From Ottelia alismoides (lineage: Eukaryota > Streptophyta > Magnoliopsida > Alismatales > Hydrocharitaceae), in contig JAZKJV010009788.1 in NCBI GenBank assembly GCA_037367405.1, forward strand, positions 558,001-622,000: DNA of 64,000 nt, read 5' to 3'. The notes beneath the pieces are model-generated. The model did no database searches. It saw nothing but the letters and a program-made list of their open reading frames with translations, and had not been told where the DNA came from. This document shows, piece after piece, positions 10,981 through 22,643 of this stretch. Both the position numbers and the translations under genes were made by a program. The number at the start of each line of letters is the position of its first letter. Positions within the stretch are counted from its first letter, which is position 1.

Positions 10981-11761
10981 TGATGAATACTCATTCATCA
11001 CTCTTTATTCTTATATTTTAGCTACAAAAACCTTTACAAATGCATGTAGATATGTGTAAATAGAAATAATTACTAAAAGCATGCATTGTGTAAAAACCTA
11101 TAATTAGCATGTTTTTGTGCAAAAATAAAAGAATAAAGATTAAAAAGAAAAAGAGGGAAATATTTAGAATAAATATTGAGCAACCTAACCCAAGGGAGGG
11201 CTCAGCATGTGGCTCATGAGTGTAAATATTTATGTAAATAAAATAAAGATATTTTCCTCACAAAAATCAGCCTAAAATATGCTTGTAAATATTTGTACAT
11301 ATTTATAAATATTAAAACAAAAGATAAAAATATAAAAATTAAAAAGGAAACAAAAACATCACCTTCACCATGTATATAAACCACTCTTATATATTTATTT
11401 AGTCTTGTAAATAAATAAAATTACCTTTTCTAATTTTTGTAAATAATCTATATTCTATAATGTAAATAAATAAAATAAGAACAATCAAAACAAAAACAAA
11501 ATAAAAATAGCAAAATTAAAAATACAAAAATACATTGTACATATACCATGTATATAAATGTACATACATATTTATTTTACCTATGTATATAAATAATAAA
11601 AATTAAATAAAAATATCTTTTTATTCCTTATTTTATAATGTAAATAAATAAAATATAAAAGGGGAATAAAATTGTACAAAAATAACAATTAAAAATCAAA
11701 AATCAAAACCCTATATATTGTATATATACCTATGTATAGTACTATATTGTATAGGATTTAA

Positions 11762-12134
11762 TGGGGCTGCCCCCTGGGGGCAGGCAACATGGCTGCCCCG
11801 CCCCCTATTTCCGACATTTTTTTTATTTTTTTTGAAAAATAAAACCATGTAAATTCATCCCTATATCCCTCCTACATGCCATTCGAATTTCGTCAGAAAC
11901 AGAGACTCCTATGGCCTCCATCGAGATGGTGTCGATTTAAAAAATCTTGTTACCTTTAAAAAATGACTGTCTGGATGGAGGCCGTAGGAGTCTCTGTTTC
12001 CGATGAAATTCGAATGGCATGTAGGAGGGATATAGGGATGAATATACATTGTGACATTTTTTGAAAAAAAATAAAAAAAGCGTCGAAAATGACGCGGGGG
12101 CAGCCATGTTGGCTACCCCCAAGGGGCAGCCCCA
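11762..12134. mobile_element. Foldback (MITE-like) element in the A 3' LTR
   Basis: The ends are GGGGCTGCC...GGCAGCCCC, flanked on both sides by TTAA (11758-11761 and 12135-12138). Long inner inverted repeats (about 11855-11927 against about 11970-12045, matching CTCCTACATGCCATTCGAATTTCGTC and the reverse) make it almost a single large hairpin. No coding sequence. Superfamily uncertain; TTAA could be a target duplication or part of the palindrome. Confidence 0.75.
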
Positions 12135-12319
12135 TTAACCTCTATTGTATATAGCTTATTTTTATTTCGAAAAAATTATTAAAAATCACTAAAAAATAGA
12201 AAAAAATAAAAAAAAAATATTTCATGTTTTAAGTTTTTAGTAATTCGACCTTTTTCTCCCCTAAAATAAAGAAATAAAATTGGTGTGCTTGGCGGGCTCT
12301 GATTGGTCCACGGGGGATT

Positions 12320-12545
12320 GTTGACCCCCGGTCAACTCTCCCCCCAGGACCACTCAGAGCCGGATCTGAGTTTTGGACCCGATTTCTCAGACTTTTACCC
12401 GCTCGACCCGATCGCCATTCCACTTAACCCCGGGTCCTAATCCGAGATTGATCGTTCCTGATCCACGCCCGGGGTGGGTTATGGGGATCCGTGCTCCGAC
12501 AAGCTCGCCCGGACCTATCTTAGCCGGACCCCTAGCCATATATAG
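12320..12545 (+). promoter_or_regulatory. LTR promoter of element A: inverted W-box and TATA box
   Basis: GTTGACC-CCC-GGTCAAC at 12320-12336 is an inverted pair of W-box cores (TTGAC). Just upstream ATTGGTCCACG is a half of the CACGTG palindrome seen complete in B and C. A TATA-like ATATATAG lies at 12538-12545, followed by GC-rich sequence. The same order is found in the other LTRs. Confidence 0.65.
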
Positions 12546-12798
12546 CCGTTGCTCCGCCACCCTAATGCTCCATCTTTGGCCATTTGTTTCCTCCTCCTGT
12601 GAGCTCCAGAGAGTGCGTGAGAGTGACAGCTCGCGTCTGAGCCTGTTGAAGCGAGGAGAGGAGGAGAGTCCATCGATCCGGCGAGCTACGCCGCCGTCGC
12701 TCCGCCATCAGCTGGAGCTTGAGCCTCGGAGGGAGATGCTCCTTGAGGCGACGACCAGGAGCTTCCCCAGCTCCTCCCCAGTCTCTTCGACCACCCAG

Positions 12799-13113
12799 GT
12801 AACCTTGTAGGTCCTTATCTTTCTTCGAATGGATTCCATTTACGCCCAATTCGCTCCGCCGCCGTCCATCGTCGATTCCCATCGTTCCCGACCACCATTC
12901 GATCATCGGGCATCGCCATAGCCCTCACCGACTCCCCGCGCACCTTCTTCACCCCTCCATCCAACCCAGCTCGCACAGGAGCTGGGAGTCGAGCTCCTCC
13001 GTCCACCCCCTTCGCCGGAGCTCGCCATTTCGACTCACGAGCCACCGTCACCTCGCCTAACCGGGTCGAGGCAGTTTGCCCTCGACCCGCGAGTCTTCTG
13101 GTTTGCTTTGCAG
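12799..13113 (+). other. Candidate leader intron in the A LTR transcript
   Basis: CCCAG|GTAACC at 12799 and a pyrimidine-rich TTTGCTTTGCAG|GT ending at 13113 form plausible splice sites about 255 bp after the TATA box. Equivalent pairs are visible in B and D. Not proven by transcripts. Confidence 0.4.
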
Positions 13114-15012
13114 GTCAAACGAAGGACATCTGTGGCCCTTCGTCATCCAACCAGGAGGCTCAGCTCCGCCGACCTAGCCCGAGCTCCTCGGAGCTCAGCT
13201 GGATGATCGGAGCCTACCGGCAGACGCGGGAGCACTCCACCTTTCTTCTCCGACCTTCAGAGTGCTCCCAGGAGGAGCCTAGCGCACACTCGAGGCCGAC
13301 GAGTCTCGCCGGGGACCTGTTCTTCCAACATCCTCAGTCGCCGTTCGATTCGTCCTCCAGCTCCAGACTTCATCTGAACTGTCCATCTGGGGAGCAGCAG
13401 TCACCGTCCGATCATCAGGAGGATCGATTCCAGCCATCCGATGCGCCAGGTTTAGCCGCAGAAAGCCACAGCCGCTCGATCAGACACGTGGCTGAACCTC
13501 GAGCGTCGGATCACATCGAGGACCCTAGCTTTGGAGCCGCAGCTGATCCACACCGTAGATCCCTCCACGTGGCATCCATCCAGCCGGTCCGCATAATAAA
13601 GGGTAATTTACCCTCAGGCCCTGTCCTTTCTTTTATTTCGCTTTAGTCCTGTAAATATTGAATTCAGTTGTTTAGTTTTAGGGTTATTTGCATAGAGAAC
13701 CCCAGACTTTATTTTCCTTGAATTTATGCCCCTGTGCGTTGTATGACACGTGCTTCGTCACGTGCTCCTCTGGTTTATTTGCAAGATATGCCCATGTAGT
13801 TCTGGTTGTTAACAGTTGAATGAAAATTTTAGTTTATTTGCATTTATACCCCTGTGCGTGATTTATTTCGACATGTGCGTGATATTTGTGGGTATTTTGC
13901 AGATAAGCCCTTGGACTTTTGGTACCTGTTACCAATAAGTCCTCGGGACTTATTTTTATTGCATTTGGGTCCCTGAGTGCCCCAGGCACGTGCGTGGCGC
14001 ATGTTTTGCTGGGTAAATTGCACCAGACCCCCCAGACTATTAGGTATTTGCACTTTGGTTCCTGTGCACAGTGCCCCTTCTTTATTTTTGAATAAAATAG
14101 CAAAACACCTCCAAATCCAACGAAAATTGGAAACATGGCTCCTGCCATAGTGTAAAATTTTCGTGGATTTTTGAGGACATTTTTGATTTCGTTTGATATT
14201 TTTAAAAAATATAAAACCTTCCTTTTTGTCACTGTCTAACTTTAAAAATCACAAAAAAAATTAATAAATAGTGTCTAAAAATTACAAAAAAATTGTCTAC
14301 TGTCTATTTCACTTAGTTTGATTTTCTAGCCAATTTTGGCTATTTTTCATTACAGAAAACCACTAAAAATTGAAAAACACATAAAACCTTATAAAAATTC
14401 TAGTAAATAAGTTAAAAACCCAAAAATAATAAAATTGGTGCCTAAATTTTCCTCATTTTATCTTCTTTACAGGAAAATTACCTCCCAACCATTTTGGGGC
14501 TCTTAGATATTTTATCTAGGCTTTTTGGCTTGGCTGGACAGTACCTTTTATTTCAGTCACTGTTTGATTTTTAGAAAATTAAATAAACATCAGAAAATTC
14601 TCAAAAATTCACCAAAAACATTAAAAAGCATAAAACACATAAAAATATTTTTGTTTGAATTTTTGATTGATTTTTAGTGCTTTTAATAATTTGTTGAAGT
14701 GTGTGCTTGTTTACTTTTCTTATTTTCTTTATACATTAAAAAATTCCAAAAAAATATAAAAAAACCACTAAAAATATTTTGTTCTTTTATTTTATTCCTT
14801 TTTACTACTTCGTAGGCCGAGAGGCCAACCCGTGCTCCTTGAGTTCGACCCTGGTCGCTATACCAGGTTAATCCAATAGCAGGACCGCTTCCGCATTTTT
14901 GATCGATTTTATCTCTATTAGTAGTTCAATTTTCTTGATTGACACATCTGAGTGACCGAGGTCGCAACGACCATTTCTGTACCTTTATCTTAGTCGTTCA
15001 GACCGCTCATCA

Positions 15013-16628
15013 CCCCTCCTCTTTTCTCTCGTTCTACACCCATTTATCCACTATATCAGAGATAATTGCAAACTACTTCTTCATGCTTGGTACCTTGATG
15101 ATGGCACAATTATTGGAGATACATTTGAAGTGGCAAAGGTTTTAAATATCATCCAACAACGTGGGCAGACTTGGGTCTAGTTTTAAATATTCATAAAACA
15201 GAACTCTTTTGGCCTACTTGTGATGGAAGAAAACTACGCAAAGGTTTGTTCCCAACTGATATTGGAAGACCTTTATTAGGCGTGAAGCTGCTTAGAGGGG
15301 CTGTTAGTATGGATCAAAATTTTGTTGAAGGCATGGCTTTAGTGAGGGCTGCTAAAGCGATGAAATTGATGCATCTTCTACCTCAGTTGAAAGATCCCCA
15401 TTGTGAGCTTCTCTTACTTCGTTCTTGCATGGGCTTATCAAAACTTTTATTTGGCTTGAGGACTTGTCAACCCTTGTACATGAAAGAGGCCGCAATTTTA
15501 TTTGACAGAGGCTTACGAGGATCTATTGAAGATATTGTTGCTTGTGGAGGATCTTTTTTTGGAGATCTACAATGGAGGGTGGCTTCTTTACCCATTCGAC
15601 TTGGTGATTTGGGGCTACTTTCAGTTGTGGAGGCCTCTTCCTACGCTTTTGTGGCTTCTAGGGTGCAATCTTGGGAACTTCAGGACCATATACTACGGGA
15701 CAGTAAAATTCAGAATTTGGACTCCGACTTCGACTGTGCTCTTCAAAGGCTTAATGGTTTGATTCCCTCATTCGACCTCAGTTGTTTCTCTAAAAAGGAC
15801 ACCGTCCCCTCTATGACCCAAAATGTTTTGGCGAGTGCTCTTTTTAGCAAAATAATTGTGGATATGGATGTGGTATTTAACATGTCCGTTAGACAAAAGG
15901 CAGTTTTCCGGTGTCTTCAAGCTGATCATGCCCAAGATTTTCTCCTTACCCTTCCTATAAACGGACTTAGACTTCACATGTCACCGGTGGAGTACCGCAG
16001 TATTCTCAAATACCGTCTGATGATTCCATTATTCCCTACCGATGAGGTTTGACCAATATGTCGCAAGGCATGCTTAGACAATTTTGGTGATCATGCAATT
16101 CATTGCAGGGAGCTCCCGGGGTTTAAGTATAGACACGATCTTGTTAGAGACGTTTTATTTGATGTGCTCAGGCGTGCAGGTATTGCTGCTAAGAAAGAGG
16201 CATCAGTGAACTTTTTAACTGACCCACAGGAGGGAAGATCTACACTTAGACCTGCTGATATTTTGATCTTTGGGTGGATAGGAGGAAAACATGCCTGTAT
16301 AGATTTGACAGGAGTTTCACCGTTGGTGGGGTTGAAGAGCGGGACCTTCACAGCAAGGCATGCTGCACTTAAAGCTTCTTTAGCTAAAGTGGTGAAGCAC
16401 GAGAAAGCATGTACGGAGAATCAACATGCCTTCATCCCATTTGGTTTTGACACCTTTGGCTTCTTAGCACCAGAAGCTATTGAGCTTTTAAAGAGGATCC
16501 AAAAAGTGATGAACAACAATGTGATGGACCATAGATCTATGGATGTAGTGTTTAAAAGAATTGGCTTTGTAATTCAAAAAGGTGTAGCGGCGCAGCTTGT
16601 TGCCCGCTTGCCTTTGGTTTCAATGTAA
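15013..16628 (+). pseudogene. 3' half of a non-LTR-type reverse transcriptase with C-terminal endonuclease-like domain
   Basis: Translation starts in frame at the A LTR boundary with PLLFSLVLHPFIH (RT motif B region), then the catalytic-type YLDD at 15091-15102, then GLVLNIHKTE (the motif after YxDD). One base is missing near 15161-15168, shifting the frame into the block 15171-16052. TGA at 16050-16052 replaces the first cysteine of a CxxC..H..C segment (PICRKAC..HAIHC); the same frame then continues to 16628. The C-terminal part has RPADILIFGW followed by CIDLTG, then KVVKHEKAC, resembling the RPD...D and K/KY motifs of restriction-like endonucleases. Similar proteins are widespread in plant genomes as reverse transcriptase. 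The 5' half lies beyond A, outside the window. Confidence 0.85.
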
Positions 16629-18130
16629 ACTTACAGTATTAACTAAATTATTATTTCCTATATCAGGGTTATAACATCTGTCACTTATATATATGAAAGA
16701 GTATCTTAATAATAAATAAATAAATATACCCATACACGCACCACAAATGCATATTAACAGGTCACAATGCACAAACCTAAGAGTGGAGATAACCAATAGT
16801 TTAGTAATCATCACTGTCTTACAATCAAACATTATATCATTAATAAATCATATCTTCAACAGATACGAATGAAGCACATGTCTTCATGAGCGCATTTAAA
16901 AAAACACGCGATAGATAGGATGCATAAAAGCACCAACCGAGATCTCCTACACACGCACCACAAAAGAAGATTAACTGGTGACCACATGTCTTCCAGAAAG
17001 AGAAATCAAAAGAGAAAAACCCAATGGCGATCAAGCGACTACGAAGAAGGGGAAAAAGCACATGCCACACCTTCAACAGATACGATCAAAACACATGCAT
17101 ATCAGCAGAAGATAGAAAAAAACTCATGGAACCAATGGCGATCAAGCGACCACCAAGACAGGCCAATGGGACCACACCAACAACAAATATGTTCGAAACA
17201 CAGTGTTGTCTGAAGAAGAAAGGGAAAAAACCAACGGCGTTCACCGACCACAAAGGAGGAAAAGCATATGTCTTCCCGTGGACGAAAGCAAAATTAATCA
17301 ATAGCGACCGAGAGAGCACAAAAGGAGGGAGGGAAGTAGATCTGATAAAAACCTAGAGATGATTCACCATAAATATAAACAAATACCTTTAATTCTTGCA
17401 TAAAAATGTTGCATCCAAGAAATGCGAAGTACTTCACAGACGACGAAGAGGCTTCACGGAAAGGCGATGAAGAGGCCGTACGAAGAGGTTGAGAAAAGGG
17501 GTTTCGATTCCGCAAGGCGGCACACGAAATGGGGAAGGAAGGGATTAGGGTTCCTCACGAGCAAATGGAGAGGGTAAATTACACATGATACCCATGTAGT
17601 GCAGAAGGCAGTGGCCATATTTCAACAGAGAAACTTTAATGACATGGGGACATTTAAGAAATTTTGCATGAGACACGGGGCATTAATGTAGAAGACGGAT
17701 GGCATTTGCGGGAATTTGCTGGGGTGGGCGGGGGAACAGGGAGGGAACATGAAATTTTGCAGAAGACACTTGGCCTTAATAAAGAAGGTAACGTGGCATG
17801 TATATGAACGTAGGGGGAAAGAACCCCGTTATAGTATAATGTATAGATAATGGCAGTGCGAAGGATATCGGGTTTTAACCCAACTTGGTCAATTACACGT
17901 GATTGAGTCAAATGGTGATCCATTATAAAGTAAAAGAAAAAGATTAAGTCCTCGATCCTTATAAGGATTTACGGGGTCGATGATGGGAGGTTGGAAAGAA
18001 TAAGAATGTGTGAAGTGGTTGACAATGGCGGAAAGTAAGAGTAGAAAACTGATGGGAAAATAGTGAAAATCACACAAGAGGGAGGGAAAATGCAACAAAG
18101 ATAAGAGGGAAGGTAGAAGAGAAGTTGGGG
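16629..18130. other. Unassigned DNA between the RT relic and element C
   Basis: I see no credible gene. 16730-17160 contains imperfect duplications: CACGCACCACAAA..AGATTAAC (16736 and 16953), TTCAACAGATACGA (16856 and 17068) and CAATGGCGATCAAGCGAC (17021 and 17132). 17570-17790 has TTTTGCATGAGACACGGGGC-like phrases resembling LTR sequence of this family, so part may be an old LTR. The last bases (AGAAGTTGGGG) flank the start of C. Confidence 0.5.
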
Positions 18131-19528
18131 TGATAATCCTCATTTCATCAGCATATATTCTTTCATTTTGACCTTAAATCCCTAGATAAATGCATGCATA
18201 TATCATTTTGTGAAAAAATAACACTCAATAAAGCACACAAAATATTATATAAACACTGTATTTATATACAAAATAAAAGAATAAAGGAAAGAAACGAAGA
18301 ATAATGAAGTGTCAAAGACACTGAGTGACCCTAATCCCCAAGACCTAGTCATCATGATGACTTGGTCGGCATGGAACAAAGCAGGGGGAGATAGGGTAAA
18401 AAACTGTACAGAAAATCACACAAAATCCCAATTCTTATTGTTCAAAAATTGCATTTTGGGACCTATTTTATTTTATTACTTTTATACCTCAAATAATAAA
18501 ACCCTCAACATGAACATTGTACATAAAAATGTAAAGAAAAACACAAAATTGATTCCACTGAAAAATAATGTACAGTGTGCCTGTGAGACGCAGAATAAAA
18601 AGCAGCAAAGAAAACTTTGCAGACCCTTATCTTCTCCGTACAGATTCAAAATTGACCAAACTCACTCTATTATTCATAAAATAAAATAATCTATTTAATG
18701 AAGGTGGTTTCATTCAAATTGGAGTTAAGATGCAAAAGTTAGGTTTTGGACCCTTATTATGCAGTATACATGTATACTATATTCAATTTATTCATATTTT
18801 ATATTTTTCACTTCTTTTATTTTTATAAATTTGTAAATATTATTAAACCACATGTATCTAATTAAATTAAAAATAAAATTATTAAAAATAAAATAATAAA
18901 TAAATAATATACTTGAACACATAAGTAAAGTATACAATAATACATCTATAAGAATTATGTACATAATTAATCAAGTATGCAAATAAATTCAGAAAAATAA
19001 AGTAAAAATACCCGACTGTGTATTTAGATAAATTAAAAATATATAAAATACATGCATATAATAATAGTATAAAACATATAAATAAAAAATATACAATACG
19101 GGTATATTTACCTATATATGCATGTAAATAATAGGGATTTTTACCCAGCAGACCCTATAAATGTTTTAAAATGCCTCTACGACCTTTTGTACAACGTAAT
19201 TACCCCATCGACCCTGTAAATTATCCCAAGAACACCCACATGCTTAAAACATATTACCCGAAGGGTTCATGGGGTAAGAGTTGGCAAGTTTACGGGGTCG
19301 AGGGAGGAATTAGGTTGTTTCAAAGGTCGTGGAGGTGATTGGCATAGTTTATAGGGTCTGTCGGGCAAAAATCCCTAAATAATATGTTAAAAATAACCTT
19401 GTGAAAGTAAATAAAAATAGGCATAAAATTCTACATAAAATTACAAATATTTTTGTATTTTAACAAAAATTAATTAATTCTTTTATTATTTTTTATCGAA
19501 TCTACAAACATTTTTATTCCCTTTTTCT

Positions 19529-19787
19529 GGTTGGTCCACGTGGACCAACCCGAGCTCTCCAAAACTTGACCCCGGTCAGTTGTACTTCTTACCCAAATGC
19601 CCGTGTCAGAAGCTTATGGGAGGCATTTTCTTCATTTTTTCACGCAATCTCCACACTTCTCGATGCCTCGAGCTCTCCATCCTTCTGCAACCTGCTTACC
19701 TGTCACCCTCGCTGGACCCATACCCTTCACCTACCCTCGCACGCCACCTTGCCTCGAAACCATCCACTTCCTTCGCCTATAAAAAAC
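19529..19787 (+). promoter_or_regulatory. LTR promoter of element C: CACGTG palindrome, inverted W-box, TATA box
   Basis: A 22-bp perfect palindrome centred on CACGTG lies at 19529-19550. TTGACC-CC-GGTCA follows at 19566-19578. TATAAAAAAC is at 19778-19787. The order matches the B LTR. Confidence 0.65.
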
Positions 19788-21708
19788 CTCATCCGCCATC
19801 TTTTGAGGCTTGATCAATCTTCTTCGCCTTTTAGCCCCTCAGTTCTCTTGTGCTTCATCTCCTAGGTGACAGCGAGCAGATAGGCTGAACTGAAGTGAGG
19901 AGGAGGTGTGGAGGAGCTCTGTCTGAAGCCATCGTCAGAGGTCGTCTCAGGCGGTTCAGCTTCCTTGGCCCCCCGGCCATGTCGAGGCCTTTTCCCAACA
20001 TTTCTAGGGATTCTCAGGTCTTTGATTTCATTTCCTGTATTTAATTTTCATTTTTAGTGGTTAATTCATTCGTAATGTAGAATCCCCAATTTGACTTGGA
20101 GCTCAAGCTCCATGCCAAATCATATATTCTTCGCATGTGTTTCACCTCGATTTCCACTCCAATCTGCTTCCGCGTGCCTTCTCCGCAAAATCCACACCGT
20201 TTCCAACCCAGATCCTTCTCGGATCTGGCGAATTGAGGCTTGGCCCTCTACCTTCATCGGAGCCTCACCACCCTTCCATCCCGTCTCGCTAGTAGCTTCA
20301 TTTGTTGACTGAGGAGTCCATCCTTGAGTCATGGAACTATTTTGGGCAGGTATGGTGTCTTTAATATGCCCCTAGAGTCGAATCTAGCACATGGAGCACC
20401 TCCATATCTCCTGAAGCAGGAAGAGACCCAGATTGACCATCATCACATTTGGAGCTCATCGGTCATCGCCTGCAGCTACGGAGGCCACCAACAAGCCATA
20501 GCCATTGTTGTATCTAAGAGAGGACGTTGAAGGCCAGAGAAATTGAAGATCAAAGTTCATTGTTGTCATGTTCTTGGGATTTCTTGCAAGGGCTTCGACC
20601 ACCGTCTGATGAAAAATACATCCCAGATCTAATCGGGATCGTCCAATCGAGTCGAAGCGACGTCCTCCATCGACCGCATAATAGTCCACATGTCATCCAG
20701 AGAACGACACGATCAAGGGACGTTAAGTGGGATAAATTGTGAATATTCCCCTTTGTCTTTTTATAATAGTTAAATACTCATGTAAATATTTAAATTAGGT
20801 TTAACTTTTGTGGAAAAATTACAAAGGAACTCTTGTATCAATTGCAAATTATAACTAGGTCCATTATTAGGTCATCTCACGTGGTCCCCCATGTAAGTGG
20901 CTAAATTGCATGTTTACTCTTCCAAGTTTCAATATTTCTATATAGTATCAAAAATAAGATTTTAATTCAAAAAACTGGGTGTTTTTTCACAGAGCCTTCA
21001 CCTTTTATTATTATTACATAAATGTCACTGCCAGCTTGTATATTTTTATTTATGCTTTATATATATATAATTTGTGTGCTTCAAAAATTGTCCAAAAATA
21101 GGAGAAAATTTCTGATATGATGTTCATTCATGCCATATATTTTATTTAGCATATTTATTGCATTCTCTATTTATTAAAAATCAAAAGGAGTCATTTTATT
21201 CCCTATTTAGCTTTAAAAATAAAAAAGTATAAAATCTGATTTAAAAATCCAAAAAATAGGTACTATTTATTACTATATTTTATCACTACAGACCAAAAAT
21301 CACAAAAAATACAAAAGAAAAACAACAAAATAGAAACCCTTGCTAACCATGTAAAGTTATAAAAATCCTCAAAAATTCCAAAAAAATATTATCCCATATA
21401 TATTAAAAATAGTTTTGGGAAAATTTGGACCCATTCTATATTTTTAAATCTCAAAAGAATTCGGCTTATTTATTTATTCACTGATCTGGGATATTTTGGA
21501 CTTTAACCTACATAAAAATTAACCAAAAAATCACTAAAAAATTCACATAAATAGATGAAAATATAAAGAACACAAACCATTTTATTTTATAATTTTCGAG
21601 TATATATATCTATATTTATAAATAGAATACTCGATATTGTATTTATATACATGTATAACTATATATACTTATTGTTATTTATTATTATAAATATCTAATA
21701 TATTTTAA

Positions 21709-22100
21709 GGGGCTGGGGAAGCTGCACCCGGGGGTATAGCTAACTAGCTGCACCCGGCCATTTTTTTCATTGATTTTTTTGTGTTTTTGAAATGAAACCT
21801 AGGGGGATTTAAATCACTATATATCACCATGATATCATACCAATTTCAACTAAATTCGACATTTCTATCATCTCCATCAAGGCTATGACATTTTAACGGT
21901 TTCAGAATTATTGAAATTGACCATATCTAGATGAGCATGCTAGGAGTGTTTGTTTTGCATGAAATTTGAAACACATATTCCACACAATAAACTAAGTAAA
22001 TCCCCCATAAGTTTCCTTCAAAAAAAATCAAAAATCAATTAGAAAAATACCCGGGTGTAGCTAGTTGGCTGCACCCCCCGGTGTAGCTTCCCTTTTCCCA
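21709..22100. mobile_element. Foldback (MITE-like) element in the C 5' LTR
   Basis: Imperfect terminal inverted repeats of about 40 bp: GGGAAGCTGCACCCGG.. at the left (from about 21715) and its counterpart ..GGTGTAGCTTCCC at the right. Each end holds AGCTGCACCCGG-like words twice. An identical 8-bp TATTTTAA lies on both sides (21701-21708, 22101-22108), consistent with a hAT-size target duplication, although the sequence is AT-rich. The middle (CTCCATCAAGGCTATGACATTTTAA region) resembles the A foldback. Confidence 0.65.
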
Positions 22101-22588
22101 TATTTTAAATCCTTGAAAAAATAAACATGACTATTTTATTTGTATGTACTGATTTTTGTATATTTATTATATTATATATATTACTTATATTATACATATT
22201 AAATTATGTAGATATATATACTTCATATATATATTGAAAAGGAAAGGAAATTAAAAATAAAAAACATAAAAAAGAAACTAAAAATATAAAATTAAACTAA
22301 AAGAAATATATGAAAATCAAAAAATCAAAAAATAAATTATTAAAAAACCCACAAAACTTTAAGTAAATAACATATAAATATATACATACATACATTATTT
22401 AAAGATAAATAATATTGCTACACATGTATGTTACATGTGTTTGACACCCTACACATACTTGACCACTATACACATTTTTTGTAGGGTTTATAATAAATTT
22501 TGACTCCACATTGCATTGCTTTGATTGATCATTCATTATGGGTTGATTGTTGATTTAGTCGTCTCTCGTGAGCGGTCACCTCAACGAT

Positions 22589-22613
22589 TGTGTCCTTGCC
22601 TTGTGAGCACACA
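22589..22613 (+). promoter_or_regulatory. U5 hairpin with CCTTGTG loop (element C)
   Basis: TGTGT (22589-22593) pairs with ACACA (22609-22613) around a loop containing GCCTTGTGAG. B and D have the same loop core with different stem bases. Confidence 0.5.
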
Positions 22614-22643
22614 CGACCGCCTTCATAGGGTCTACTAATCAAA

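Larger units (their letters stand above)
1..15012 (+). mobile_element. Element A: Athila-type Ty3/Gypsy LTR retrotransposon, left end cut by window
   Basis: The first 544 bases repeat at 14476-15012 with few differences, and both copies end in TCATCA; these are the ends of the two LTRs. Between them come a tRNA-Asp PBS, gag-pol in the order gag, protease, RT, RNase H, integrase, a purine tract at 10968-10980 and a 4032-bp 3' LTR. RT before integrase identifies Ty3/Gypsy, and RT and integrase motifs fit Athila. No chromodomain and no env-like ORF are seen. About 3.5 kb of 5' LTR and the left TSD lie outside the window. The element is inserted inside a reverse transcriptase relic. Confidence 0.93.
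10981..15012 (+). repeat. 3' LTR of element A (4032 bp)
   Basis: It starts TGATGAATACTCATTCATCA, itself an inverted repeat with 8-bp arms, and ends TCATCA. The first 1.2 kb is AT-rich and includes a foldback insertion (11762-12134). A promoter region lies at about 12300-12545, then a GC-rich transcribed-type block to about 13600 with a candidate intron. 13680-14100 holds a degenerate series of TTTGCA...CCCCTG units with CACGTG sites. The final 537 bp repeats the window start. ORFs inside (12373-12810, 13203-13646) lack protein similarity that I recognise and are not called. Confidence 0.93.
18131..22641 (+). repeat. 5' LTR of element C (4511 bp)
   Basis: It starts TGATAATCCTCATTTCATCA, a diverged form of the family LTR start, and ends CTAATCA two bases before the PBS. 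It is preceded by purine-rich host sequence. It includes the promoter region (19529-19787), a GC-richer block to about 20740, long AT-rich tracts, and a foldback element at 21709-22100. Only one LTR of C is in the window, so the start is inferred from family consensus. Confidence 0.82.

Noticed and set aside
12373..12810. ORFs of up to 147 codons in the GC-rich LTR blocks (also 13203-13646, 51371-51841, 29245-29634, 43955-44500)
   Set aside because: They overlap each other in several frames and on both strands, start upstream of the TATA box in some cases, and are not kept in frame between LTR families. GC-rich leader DNA explains them.
17294..17515. First exon of a host gene on the minus strand (AGGGTTT-like leader near 17530)
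   Set aside because: No continuation into further exons or recognisable protein; surrounding DNA is repeat-like.
18131..22641. C LTR as a solo LTR
   Set aside because: A decayed PBS and gag-pol relics follow in order, so it is the 5' LTR of a longer element.
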